Assembly: GCF_017312725.1 (NCBI RefSeq)
Contig: NZ_BOPO01000055.1
Location: forward strand, 124,001-188,000
Length of the DNA stretch: 64,000 nucleotides
Direction of reading: 5' to 3'
DNA from: Actinocatenispora comari
GTDB lineage: Bacteria; Actinomycetota; Actinomycetes; Mycobacteriales; Micromonosporaceae
In this document: piece after piece, positions 7,534 through 15,115 of the stretch
Position numbering within the stretch: position 1 is the stretch's first letter
How the letters are laid out: every line of letters begins with the position of its first letter
Made by a program: the position numbers and the translations under genes
The notes under the pieces: model-generated
What the model was told of the DNA's origin: nothing
Seen by the model: only the letters and a program-made list of their open reading frames with translations
Databases searched by the model: none

Positions 7534-8301
7534 TCAGCGCCCGAGCCAACCCCCGTCGACCGGGAGGATCGTCCCGGACACGTAGGCCGCCGCGTCGCTG
7601 GCCAGGAACACGGTCGCGCCACCGAGATCGGCCGGGTCGCCCCACCGGCCGGCGGGGATGCGGTCGAGGATCGTCCGGGAGCGCTCCGGGTCGGCTCGCA
7701 ACGGTTGGGTGTTGTCGGTGGCGATGTAGCCCGGCGCGATCGCGTTCACGGTCACCCCCTGGCCGGTCCACTCGTTGGCCAGCGCCCGGGTCAGCCCGGC
7801 GATGCCGGACTTCGCGGCGGTGTAGCCGGGGATGTTGATGCCGCCCTGGAAGCTGAGCAGCGACGCGGTGAACACGATGCGGCCGTGGCCGCGGGCCAGC
7901 ATGGGCCGAGCCAGGATCTGGGTCAGCGCGAACTGGCTGGACAGGTCGACCGTGAGCACCTCGTCCCAGTCCTGCAGGGAGTGCTCGGCGGCCGGGGTAC
8001 GGCGGATGGTGCCGGCATTGTTGACCAGGATGTCGATCCGGGTGGCCTCGTCGGTCACCAGCGTCTCGGCGAAGTCGATCACGGCTGCCCGGTCGGCGAA
8101 GTCGACCCGGTGGCCGGTGAAGCGGCGGCCCAGCGCCCGCACCCGTTCGGAGACCTCGCTGGAGTCGGGTTCGAGGTGGGCGGACGCGGCGATGATGTCG
8201 GCACCCGCGGCGGCCAGCGCCTCGGCCATGGCGAGCCCGATGCCCCGCCGGGCGCCGGTGACCAGGGCGGTGCGGCCACTGAGATCGAAGGACGAGTTCA
8301 C
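7534..8301 (-). CDS. SDR-family sugar-acid dehydrogenase (KduD-like)
   Basis: A 255-residue short-chain dehydrogenase. The Rossmann motif TGARRGIG sits at 15-22, NNAG at 94-97, and the catalytic S147, Y160, K164 are all present (PGYTAAKSG). The C-terminal PVDGGWLGR is typical of the 2-deoxy-D-gluconate / 2-keto-3-deoxygluconate dehydrogenase branch, so oxidation of a 2-keto-3-deoxy acid is likely. The GTG start at 8299-8301 overlaps the stop of the upstream alcohol dehydrogenase by four bases (GTGA), a tight translational coupling. Substrate identity is inference from its neighbours. Confidence 0.9.
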   Translation of the reverse strand: MNSSFDLSGRTALVTGARRGIGLAMAEALAAAGADIIAASAHLEPDSSEVSERVRALGRRFTGHRVDFADRAAVIDFAETLVTDEATRIDILVNNAGTIRRTPAAEHSLQDWDEVLTVDLSSQFALTQILARPMLARGHGRIVFTASLLSFQGGINIPGYTAAKSGIAGLTRALANEWTGQGVTVNAIAPGYIATDNTQPLRADPERSRTILDRIPAGRWGDPADLGGATVFLASDAAAYVSGTILPVDGGWLGR

Positions 8302-9329
8302 GCCGCCTCCCGCTGCCGTTCGAGTTCCACGAGTACCTTCAGCTCCGCGCCGTGGCCCAGCGCCGTCAGCGCCGCGCCGGTCTCCTCCAGCGGCACCGTA
8401 CGGGTGATCAGCCGGTCGGCCGGCACGACCTGCCGAGCGAGTAGCTCCACGGCGGTGTCGAAGTCCGCGCGCTGGTAGACGCGGGCGCCCACGACGGTCA
8501 GTTCCCGCCAGAAGATGCGATGCAGGTCGACCGGGCGCGGTTGCCCGTGGATCGCGACCACCACCAGCCGGCCGCGCACCTTGACCAGGTCGGTGGCCGA
8601 CAGTACGGCCGAGGCCGCGCCGGAGACCTCGAAGACCACGTCGGCGCCGGCCCCGCCGGACCAGCTGTCGACCCACCCCGACAGGTCGCCGGCACCGGGA
8701 TCGATGGCCCGGAAGCCCAGCGAGGCCACCACGGCACGGCGGTGCGCGTCCGGCTCGACCACCACGACCTCGGCACCGAACTCGGCCGCGACGGTGGCGA
8801 TGAGCACCCCGATCGGCCCACCGCCCAGTACGACGACACGGTCGCCGGCGGCGACCTCGCCGCGGCGTACGTCGTGCACGGCGACGGCGACCGGTTCGGT
8901 GAGCGCGGCGTGCCGCAGCGAGAGCGTGTCGGGCAGCCGGACCAGCGTGTCCGGCCGTACGTTCCAGCGCTCCTGCAGGGCGCCGGGCGAGTCGATGCCG
9001 ACGAAGTCGAGGTTCTGGCAGATGTGCTGGTGGCCGGCGCGGCAGGCGGGGCAGGTGCCGTCCCACACCAGCGGGATCACGCTGACCCGCTCGCCCGGCG
9101 CCCAGCCGGTGACGGACGCGCCGACGGCGGAGATCGTGCCCGACATCTCGTGTCCGAGCACGGCGGGCATGCTGACCCGGCGGTCCATGTCGCCGTGGAA
9201 CACGTGCAGGTCGGTGCCGCACAGCCCGACGTAGGCCACGGACAGCTGCACCTGGTCCGGCGCGGGATCGGCTACCGGCAACGACTGCACCGAGATGTTC
9301 CGGTCACCTCGGTAGGTGGCGGCGCGCAT
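8298..9329 (-). CDS. Zinc-dependent medium-chain alcohol/polyol dehydrogenase
   Basis: A 343-residue MDR enzyme. Catalytic zinc ligands appear as C37 (GLCGTDLHVFHGD) and H60-E61 (GHE). The structural zinc loop has C93, C96 and C104, but the first of the usual four cysteines is an aspartate (D90), which may still ligate zinc. The NAD-binding motif VVVLGGGPIGVL follows at about 165-180. Relatives are threonine, sorbitol and galactitol dehydrogenases. ATG at 9327-9329 follows AGAGGAA. It is second in the leftward arm of the sugar-acid cluster and probably oxidises a hydroxyl of the sugar or sugar acid. Confidence 0.9.
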   Translation of the reverse strand: MRAATYRGDRNISVQSLPVADPAPDQVQLSVAYVGLCGTDLHVFHGDMDRRVSMPAVLGHEMSGTISAVGASVTGWAPGERVSVIPLVWDGTCPACRAGHQHICQNLDFVGIDSPGALQERWNVRPDTLVRLPDTLSLRHAALTEPVAVAVHDVRRGEVAAGDRVVVLGGGPIGVLIATVAAEFGAEVVVVEPDAHRRAVVASLGFRAIDPGAGDLSGWVDSWSGGAGADVVFEVSGAASAVLSATDLVKVRGRLVVVAIHGQPRPVDLHRIFWRELTVVGARVYQRADFDTAVELLARQVVPADRLITRTVPLEETGAALTALGHGAELKVLVELERQREAA

Positions 9330-9385
9330 GGTCGGCTTCCTCTCGACAGGAGATGGATCGGGTGGGGGCGGCGCGGATGCGGGTG

Positions 9386-10060
9386 TCACAGCACCCCGTA
9401 GGTCGTCCAGACCTCGCCGATCGACCGACCGGCCAACAGCTGGTCGAGCACGCTGGACTCGGTGGCGGCCCGCTGGTTGGCCCGGGACACCGCCTGCTCG
9501 TGCACGCCGTCGGGCACCACGACGATCCCGTCGGTGTCGGCCAGTACCAGATCCCCCGGGGCGACGTCGACGTCGCCGCAGCGCACCGGCACCTGGGCGG
9601 CGACGATCTGCATCCGGGCCCGGTAGTCGAGCGGACGGGTACCGGCCGAGAAGACCGGGAAGCCCAGCGCCTCGACCTTCGGGCGATCCCGCGTGTAGGA
9701 GTCGCAGACCACGCCGACGGCACCACGCCCCAGCGCAGCGGCGGAGAACAGCTCGCCCCAGTACGCGGTGCGCCGGTCGCCGCCGGTGGCGATGACGATG
9801 ACCTCGCCCGGCCGCACCCCGTCCATGAACTCGATGAACGGGCGGTACGGGTCGGGCGCCCGGTACGCGTCGTCCACGCTGGTGGTGACCGGGGCGAACC
9901 GGAGCGTCCGGGCCGGCCCGGCGATGCGCGCGGGCCGCTGCAGGGCGCCGATGTCACCGGTCATGACCTGCCCTCGTACGCCCAGCGCGTCCAGGGAGTC
10001 GGACAGTTGGTCCGAGGTGACGCGAGCGTCGAGTTCGGCACGGGATCGAGCGCTGGGCAC
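9386..10060 (-). CDS. RraA-family protein, probable 2-keto acid aldolase
   Basis: A 224-residue RraA/HMG-aldolase fold protein. The core reads GEVIVIATGG ... GAVGVVCDSYTRD ... PVFSAGTRPLDY, and the Arg-Asp pair in TRD matches the metal/substrate site of class II HMG/CHA aldolases. Despite the family name, a role in RNase E control is unlikely here: sitting in a sugar-acid cluster points to cleavage of a 2-keto-3-deoxy (or 2,4-diketo) acid. The GTG start at 10058-10060 has an AAGGAG box eight bases before it, so longer frame extensions into the operator region were rejected. It is first in the leftward transcript. Confidence 0.85.
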   Translation of the reverse strand: MPSARSRAELDARVTSDQLSDSLDALGVRGQVMTGDIGALQRPARIAGPARTLRFAPVTTSVDDAYRAPDPYRPFIEFMDGVRPGEVIVIATGGDRRTAYWGELFSAAALGRGAVGVVCDSYTRDRPKVEALGFPVFSAGTRPLDYRARMQIVAAQVPVRCGDVDVAPGDLVLADTDGIVVVPDGVHEQAVSRANQRAATESSVLDQLLAGRSIGEVWTTYGVL

Positions 10061-10135
10061 AGCGGCGTCTCCTTGCGAGGGTTGTGGCGGATCTTGCTCC
10101 GAACCGTAGAGCAACTCCTGCAGAGCGTCAACAGA

Positions 10136-10148
10136 TTGGTTGGACCGC
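10136..10148 (+). promoter_or_regulatory. Putative GntR operator, site 1 (degenerate)
   Basis: TTGGTTGGACCGC matches nine of the first eleven positions of the box found at 12430, with the final CCAA degraded to CCGC. It lies upstream of the leftward transcript. Confidence 0.5.
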
Positions 10149-10198
10149 ACGGCGAAAATGTGGCGTAGGTCTTGCCATGAGCGGGAGAGCGTGATCTA

Positions 10199-10211
10199 TT
10201 GGCCCAACCAA
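10199..10211 (-). promoter_or_regulatory. Putative GntR operator, site 2
   Basis: TTGGCCCAACCAA is the reverse complement of the 12430 site. The identity extends to 16 bp (ATTGGTTGGGCCAATA on the minus strand). Two identical copies 2.2 kb apart, each in a promoter region of the same cluster, argue strongly for the binding site of the cluster's GntR protein. Confidence 0.75.
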
Positions 10212-10296
10212 TATCGTCCCGCGTTCGCCTACTCGGTCGGAGCCCGCCGGAGCCGAGAGAGCCCGCCGCGGTCGCACGACTCGACGAGGAGCACTG

Positions 10297-11601
10297 ATGA
10301 CATCCACCCTGGGGCGCGCCAGCCGGGTCCGCTGGCAGATCGCCGGGCTAGCCGGACTGGGCACGGTGATCACCAACATCGACCGCTCGACGATCAGCGT
10401 GGCGCTGCCGTTCATGGGGCACGACCTGCACATCCCGCCGCTGGTCGAGGGGCTGGTGCTGAGCTGGTTCTTCCTCGCCTACGCGATCGTGCTGCTGCCG
10501 GCGGGGGTCCTGGTCGACAAGCTCGGCGCTCGGCTGGTCTACGGAGTCGGTGGGTTGCTGTGGGGCATCGCCACCCTCGCCACCGCGGCGGTCACCGGCA
10601 TCGCCTCGTTGCTGGGACTGCGACTGCTGCTGGGCATCGGCGAGGCGTCGCAGTACCCCTCGTGCATCCAGGCGACCCAGCGCTGGTTCCCGTCGCGCGA
10701 GCGCACCACGGCCACCGGGCTCTGGGACATGGGCGCCCGGGTCGGCGGGGTCATCACCCTGCCGCTGGTGGCCGGGATCATCGCCGTGGCCGGCTGGCGG
10801 GTCGCCTTCCTGGTCGTCGGCGCCCTGGCGCTGCTGTGGGCGGTCGGCTGGCTGATCGAGTACCGCGACCCGCAGCGGCACCGCCGGGTCAATGCCAGGG
10901 AGCGGGAGCTGATCGGTACCGCCGGGTCCGACGCCGCGCCGGCCGACCGACCCAGGGCCCGCTGGCGCGAGCTGTTCCGGCACCGGTCGACCTGGGCGCT
11001 GATCCTGGGGTACTTCTGCTTCAACTACACCGCCTACTTCTTCATCACCTGGTTCCCGTCGTACCTGGTCAAGGACCGCGGGTTCGACCTGCTCAAGCTG
11101 GGCTTCTTCGGCGCGATCCCGGGCCTGGTCGCGGTGGTCACCGAGCTGGCCAGCGGGTTCCTGCAGGACAGGTTCATCGTCCGGGGGCGGAATCCGATCC
11201 GGGTCCGGAAGGGGTTCATCGTCAGCGGCATGCTGGTCTCCAGCGTGATCGCGCTGGCGGTACTGGTCCCCTCGGCCGGCGCCGCGCTGGCGTTGCTGGC
11301 GGTCAGCTACGGTGCGCTGCTGATCGGTGGGCCGTCGCTGGGCACGTTCCCGGCGATCTACGCGCCGAGCAGCTCGCAGACCGGCGCGCTGGCCGGGGTG
11401 CAGAACTCCGCCGGCAACGTCGCCGGGTTCCTCGGCCCGATCGTCACCGGCGCCATCATCACCGCAACCGGCTCGTTCGTCCTTCCGTTGGTACTGACCG
11501 GTGCCATCGCCGTCATCGGCGCCATGACCTTCCTGGTGATCCTGCCCAACCGCGGCCACGCGGCCGTCGAGGCGGACCAGGCTGCCGTGGGAGCGGTGTG
11601 A
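10297..11601 (+). CDS. MFS permease of the anion:cation symporter family (sugar-acid transport)
   Basis: A 434-residue major facilitator with twelve predicted helices. The helix 1 region reads GLGTVITNIDRSTISVALPFM, and the A-motif-like loop DKLGARLV falls between helices 2 and 3. A long central loop (about 195-230) separates the two halves. This layout matches glucarate/galactonate/hexuronate permeases. ATG at 10297 follows GAGGAG by six bases. It is first in the rightward arm and is followed by its probable repressor gene after 47 bp. It probably imports the acid that the two dehydratases act on. Confidence 0.88.
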   Translation: MTSTLGRASRVRWQIAGLAGLGTVITNIDRSTISVALPFMGHDLHIPPLVEGLVLSWFFLAYAIVLLPAGVLVDKLGARLVYGVGGLLWGIATLATAAVTGIASLLGLRLLLGIGEASQYPSCIQATQRWFPSRERTTATGLWDMGARVGGVITLPLVAGIIAVAGWRVAFLVVGALALLWAVGWLIEYRDPQRHRRVNARERELIGTAGSDAAPADRPRARWRELFRHRSTWALILGYFCFNYTAYFFITWFPSYLVKDRGFDLLKLGFFGAIPGLVAVVTELASGFLQDRFIVRGRNPIRVRKGFIVSGMLVSSVIALAVLVPSAGAALALLAVSYGALLIGGPSLGTFPAIYAPSSSQTGALAGVQNSAGNVAGFLGPIVTGAIITATGSFVLPLVLTGAIAVIGAMTFLVILPNRGHAAVEADQAAVGAV

Positions 11602-11620
11602 CTGTGGCCCAGTGGCGGGC

Positions 11621-11654
11621 AGGCATGGCGGAATGAGACGCTTCCGCCATGCCT
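11621..11654. promoter_or_regulatory. Perfect 13-bp hairpin covering the repressor start codon
   Basis: AGGCATGGCGGAA (11621-11633) and its exact complement TTCCGCCATGCCT (11642-11654) are separated by eight bases. The right arm contains the ATG (11649-11651) of the GntR gene. In RNA the start codon would be paired, and no Shine-Dalgarno box is present. It could end permease transcription (there is no T-run), throttle repressor translation, or act as a DNA operator. Confidence 0.8.
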
Positions 11655-12395
11655 GAGGACACGCCGCCGCAGCAGTCCCGCGACGCTTCGGCCGTCGATC
11701 TGATCGTCGGCCGGATCAAGACCCACATCACCTCCCGCGGGCTCGGACCGGGCGACAAGCTGCCGCCCGAACGGTCCCTCGCGGCCGAGATGAACGTCTC
11801 GAGGAACACGATCCGGGAAGCGCTCGGCGCGCTGGAGCGGATCGGGGCGATCGAGATCAAGCGCGGTTCCGGCGCCTTCGTCCGCGAATGGCGGGCGCAC
11901 TCGCTGCTCGACGGCGTCGAGTTCATGATCGACGTGTCGCCGATCGCCACCCTGGTCGACTTTCTGACCCTACGCCGGATCATCGAGGCCGAGGCGGCGG
12001 CACTGGCATCGGTGCGGATCACCGACGAGGAACTCGACGAACTGCATCGGTGCCTGCTGTCGATGCCGGAGACGCCGGGGACCGAGACCACGACCTCGCC
12101 CGAGACCGTCGCGGCGGACATCCGGTTCCACCAACTCGTCAACGAGGCGGCCCGGAACCCTGCCCTGACCGCACTGGACGCCACGCTCAACAGCACGACG
12201 TTCCGGCTGCGGGTCGGCGGTGGGCTCTATCGCACGAGCAGCCGCCCGACCGACGCGCGCAGCGAGCATGCGCCGATCTACGCGGCGATCCGGGACCGGG
12301 ATCCGGCCCGGGCGAGCGCCGCCGCGGCCGCGCACGTGGGCGCGGTCGAGCGTCGGCTGCGCGAAGCGCTGACCGACGTCGAACCGGCGGGCTGA
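11649..12395 (+). CDS. FadR-subfamily GntR transcriptional regulator
   Basis: A 248-residue regulator. The winged helix (about 15-80) contains PGDKLPPERSLAAEMNVSRNTIREALGALE, the classical GntR DNA-binding signature. The FCD effector domain (about 95-235) is all-helical with candidate metal/ligand histidines in IRFHQLVNEA and the SEHAPIYAAI segment. It lies inside the sugar-acid cluster and very probably represses it from the four TTGG-N5-CCAA sites. The start codon is buried in a perfect hairpin, so its own expression may be limited post-transcriptionally. Confidence 0.92.
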   Translation: MPEDTPPQQSRDASAVDLIVGRIKTHITSRGLGPGDKLPPERSLAAEMNVSRNTIREALGALERIGAIEIKRGSGAFVREWRAHSLLDGVEFMIDVSPIATLVDFLTLRRIIEAEAAALASVRITDEELDELHRCLLSMPETPGTETTTSPETVAADIRFHQLVNEAARNPALTALDATLNSTTFRLRVGGGLYRTSSRPTDARSEHAPIYAAIRDRDPARASAAAAAHVGAVERRLREALTDVEPAG

Positions 12396-12429
12396 GGCCG
12401 CGACCGCGCGTGGCCGACCTGGCCGTAAA

Positions 12430-12442
12430 TTGGTTGGGCCAA
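12430..12442 (+). promoter_or_regulatory. Putative GntR operator, site 3
   Basis: TTGGTTGGGCCAA, an inverted TTGG/CCAA with a 5-bp spacer, lies 92 bp before the second dehydratase start. The flanking bases A-TTGG...CCAA-TA are identical to site 2 on the opposite strand. Confidence 0.75.
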
Positions 12443-12494
12443 TATCTAGCGTGCTCTCGTCATCTGGCGTAACCTTCGGCGAAACGCGATCCGT

Positions 12495-12507
12495 GTGGCC
12501 CAGCCAA
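12495..12507 (-). promoter_or_regulatory. Putative GntR operator, site 4
   Basis: GTGGCCCAGCCAA differs from site 2 at two positions. It is 27 bp before the GTG start of the second dehydratase, where a bound repressor would block transcription. Its position also argues against starting that gene at 12495. Confidence 0.6.
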
Positions 12508-12533
12508 TCGCCAGATCTGCCGGGGGAGTGTCC

Positions 12534-13727
12534 GTGCGCATCGAAGCCATTCGTCCCGTCCTGCTCAGCTACGACAACCGCGACGACCCGCCGCTGGAGT
12601 GGGTCGGTGGCCGCATCTGGGCCTGGAACGCCGCCCTCGTCGAGGTACGAACCAGCACCGGCGCGGTGGGGCTCGGCGAGGTCTCCCAGGCCACCATGGC
12701 CGCCGAGGCGGTACCGGGGCTGCTCACCGCGCTGCGGCCGTACCTGCCCGACGGCGAGTTCGCGGCGATCGCGATCGGCGACCAGCTCCGCTCGTACACC
12801 CGGTTCTGGGCCCGCGGCGGGATCGCCTCCGGGGTGATCGCGGCGGTCGAGCTGGCCTGCCTGGACGCCGAGGCCAAGGAGCAGGGTGTCCCGTTGTGGC
12901 AGCACCTCGCCGGCCAGCTCGACCAGCTCGGCCACGCCGGCGGTGCCCGGGTCGATCGGGTGCCCGAATCGATTCGCGGCTACGCGAGCGGCGGGTTAGG
13001 TGTCACCGAGCAGCAGGTCGCCGGCTGGGTGGCCGAGCAGGAGAGCGCCGGCTTCGAGACGGTCAAGATCCGCGCCATGCGCGACCCCGAGACGACGGTC
13101 GGCCTGCTCGAGTACCTGGCCCCCCGGCTTCGCCCGGGCACCCGCGTCGCGCTGGATCTGGTACAGGGCTGCGCATCCCGGCCGTGGCGGATCGCCGACG
13201 CGATCGAGGTGGGGAGGGCGTTCGAGTCGATCCTGCCGTACCACTGGTACGAGGAGCCGTGCGCGGCCGAGGACGTGCCCGGCTACGCGGAGGTCACCGC
13301 GGCGCTGACGGTCCCCGTCTCGGGAGTGGAGAGCTACAGCGTGCGCGAGGACTTCGGGCACCTGATGGCCGCCGACGGTGTGCGCGTCGTGCAGCCCGAC
13401 GTCGGCATGGTCGGTGGTTTCAGCCAGTTCGCCCGCGTCGTCGCCGATGCGCGCGATCGCGGAGTCGACTCCATCCCGCACGTGTGGGGCAGTGGCGTGC
13501 AACTGCTCAACAGCGCGCACGTGGCTTTCGCGCTCGGGATGCCGTTGCTCGAGGTCTGCACGCTGAAGAACCCGATGCGCGAGGCCACCCAGGGCAAGCC
13601 GTTCCCCATCGTCGACGGCGTGATCAGCCGGGCCGACCTGAACGAGCCGGGCAGCGGCGCGGTCCTGCCCGCCGACGCCGAGCAGCGGTTCGCCTTCGTC
13701 CCCGCGCTCGGCATGAAGATCACCTGA
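12534..13727 (+). CDS. Enolase-superfamily sugar-acid dehydratase, paralogue B
   Basis: A 397-residue member of the mandelate racemase group, distinct from paralogue A. The catalytic strand reads ETVKIRAMRD (KxR). Metal-binding strands are ALDLVQG, WYEEPCAAED and SGVESYS, with QPDVGMVGGFSQF and the general-base histidine candidate in SIPHVWGSG. The GTG at 12534 follows GGGGGAG by five bases; the in-frame GTG at 12495 lies on an operator and was rejected. It is last in the rightward arm, after the repressor, with its own promoter and two operators. The two dehydratases may act on different epimers or successive acids (inference). Confidence 0.87.
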   Translation: MRIEAIRPVLLSYDNRDDPPLEWVGGRIWAWNAALVEVRTSTGAVGLGEVSQATMAAEAVPGLLTALRPYLPDGEFAAIAIGDQLRSYTRFWARGGIASGVIAAVELACLDAEAKEQGVPLWQHLAGQLDQLGHAGGARVDRVPESIRGYASGGLGVTEQQVAGWVAEQESAGFETVKIRAMRDPETTVGLLEYLAPRLRPGTRVALDLVQGCASRPWRIADAIEVGRAFESILPYHWYEEPCAAEDVPGYAEVTAALTVPVSGVESYSVREDFGHLMAADGVRVVQPDVGMVGGFSQFARVVADARDRGVDSIPHVWGSGVQLLNSAHVAFALGMPLLEVCTLKNPMREATQGKPFPIVDGVISRADLNEPGSGAVLPADAEQRFAFVPALGMKIT

Positions 13728-13760
13728 CCGTACTTGCGGACGTCGCCGCGCCGCGGGTCG

Positions 13761-15053
13761 TCAGGCGGCCGAACAGGGTGCGCGACCAGGGCCGTTGGCA
13801 TCCTCTCCGCCCGATAGGACGGAGATCCCCTCCACGCTGCGCGCCGAACGCGCGGCGTCCGGGTGGGTTACCGCTTCACGGCGCGGTGCCGGCACGGACG
13901 CCGGTCTTACCTGCGCTCCACGGTCGTTTGAGTTGTCCGCCTGCCCGGCGGCCAACACGTTGATCGCCGCGTTGATGTCCCGGTCGTGGACTGCCCCGCA
14001 CAAGCAGGTCCACGACCGGACATGCAACGGCTTGGGGCCATCGATCCGGCCGCACGCCGAGCACGTCTGGCTGGTGGGCGCGAACCGGTCGATGCGGCCG
14101 AAGGTCCGCCCGTACCGGGCGGCTTTGTACTCCAGCATGTCGGTGAAGCTGGCCCACCCGGCATCGTGCACCGACTTCGCCAGCCGAGTCCGGCCGAGAC
14201 CGGCCACGCACAGGTCCTCGACATAGATCGCTTGGTTGTCGCGAACGATGCTCGTGGACAGCTTGTGTTGCCAGTCCCGCCGGGTATCGGCCACCCGCGC
14301 ATGGGCGAGAGCAACCTTGACGACGGCCTTCTTGCGGTTCTGGCTCCCGCGCTGCTTACGCGAGAGATTCTTCTGCAACTTGCGCAGCTTGCGAGCGGCT
14401 CGGCGCAGAAACCTTGGCGCGGGCACCTTGGTGCCGTCCGACAGCACCGCGAAGTGGGCCAGGCCCAGGTCGATACCGACCTCGGAATCGACCGGAGGCA
14501 ACGTCTCGTCGGTGGTCTGCACGACGAACGAGGCGAAGTACCGGCCGGCCGCGTCCCGGATGATCGCCACGCTGGACGGGGCCGAGGGCAGCGTCCGCGA
14601 CCAGCGCACCGACAGGTCGCCGATCTTCGGCAGCCTGAGCCGGCCGCTGTCGAGCACACGGAACCGGCTGTTCTTGGTGAACCGGATGGCCTGCCGGTTG
14701 TCCTTGCGGGACCGGAAGCGGGGCGGGGCCAGCTTGCGGCCCTTGCGTTTGCCCGTGATCGAGACGAAGAAGTTGTGGTAGGCGGTGTTCAAGTCCGCGA
14801 GGGCCTGCTGCAACACCACCGCCGACACCTCGCCCAGCCAGGCCCGCTTGGGGGTCAGCTTCGCCTCGGTGATCACCCGCCGGGACAGCTCGGCGTCGGA
14901 GATGTACTTCTCGCCCGCCTCCCGCGCGGCCTGGCGCAGGCGCAGCCCGTCGTTGAACACCACCCGCGCGCACCCGAATGCCTTGGCCAGCTCGACCTGC
15001 TGGTCGGGCGTCGGATACACGCGGAAGTTGTACCGGAGCTGCACGAGAAGCAT
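13761..15053 (-). CDS. tnpB: TnpB (IS605/IS200-family RNA-guided nuclease)
   Basis: A full-length 430-residue TnpB. The order is an N-terminal helix-turn-helix/REC part, RuvC-I with D195 (VGIDLGLAHF), RuvC-II with E279 (IYVEDL), a zinc ribbon (C331, C334, C350, C352) and RuvC-III with D359 (HDRDINAAINV). These spacings closely match experimentally studied TnpB proteins, so the nuclease looks intact. Characterised TnpBs use a guide RNA made from the element's right end. It is divergent from the tnpA remnant (15116), the IS605-type layout. The ATG at 15051-15053 gives the usual YNFRVYPTPDQ opening. The element inserted just after the sugar-acid cluster. Confidence 0.95.
   Translation of the reverse strand: MLLVQLRYNFRVYPTPDQQVELAKAFGCARVVFNDGLRLRQAAREAGEKYISDAELSRRVITEAKLTPKRAWLGEVSAVVLQQALADLNTAYHNFFVSITGKRKGRKLAPPRFRSRKDNRQAIRFTKNSRFRVLDSGRLRLPKIGDLSVRWSRTLPSAPSSVAIIRDAAGRYFASFVVQTTDETLPPVDSEVGIDLGLAHFAVLSDGTKVPAPRFLRRAARKLRKLQKNLSRKQRGSQNRKKAVVKVALAHARVADTRRDWQHKLSTSIVRDNQAIYVEDLCVAGLGRTRLAKSVHDAGWASFTDMLEYKAARYGRTFGRIDRFAPTSQTCSACGRIDGPKPLHVRSWTCLCGAVHDRDINAAINVLAAGQADNSNDRGAQVRPASVPAPRREAVTHPDAARSARSVEGISVLSGGEDANGPGRAPCSAA
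13805..13824 (-). ncRNA. Right-end hairpin, part of a probable TnpB guide RNA (omega RNA)
   Basis: CTCCGCCC-GATA-GGACGGAG forms an 8-bp stem with one mismatch inside the last codons of tnpB. In IS605-type elements the 3' end of tnpB overlaps the RNA scaffold, which runs downstream into the flanking DNA guide. The scaffold here would extend from roughly 13950 to the element end near 13730. Exact ends cannot be read from one copy. Confidence 0.5.
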
Positions 15054-15115
15054 CGTACCGGTTCCTTTATGGCAGAACTTGAAGGTATCCGCTCCGATAG
15101 GAACTGTGTTTCGCG

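Larger units (their letters stand above)
10061..10296. promoter_or_regulatory. Divergent promoter region of the sugar-acid cluster with two operators
   Basis: This 236-bp gap separates the leftward dehydratase/dehydrogenase arm from the rightward permease arm. It contains two copies of the TTGG-N5-CCAA box. One at 10136-10148 (TTGGTTGGACCGC, right half degenerate) is 76 bp before the RraA-like start. One at 10199-10211 (TTGGCCCAACCAA, perfect half-sites) is 86 bp before the permease start. Each is placed to control one arm. The centre is AT-richer than its surroundings, as expected of a promoter. Confidence 0.75.

Noticed and set aside
10061-10150. Longer N-terminus for the RraA-like protein
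   Set aside because: It would run into the operator region, and the GTG at 10060 has a better ribosome site.
12495-12533. GTG start 13 codons upstream for the second dehydratase
   Set aside because: It coincides with an operator-like box and lacks a ribosome site; the GTG at 12534 has GGGGGAG at good distance.
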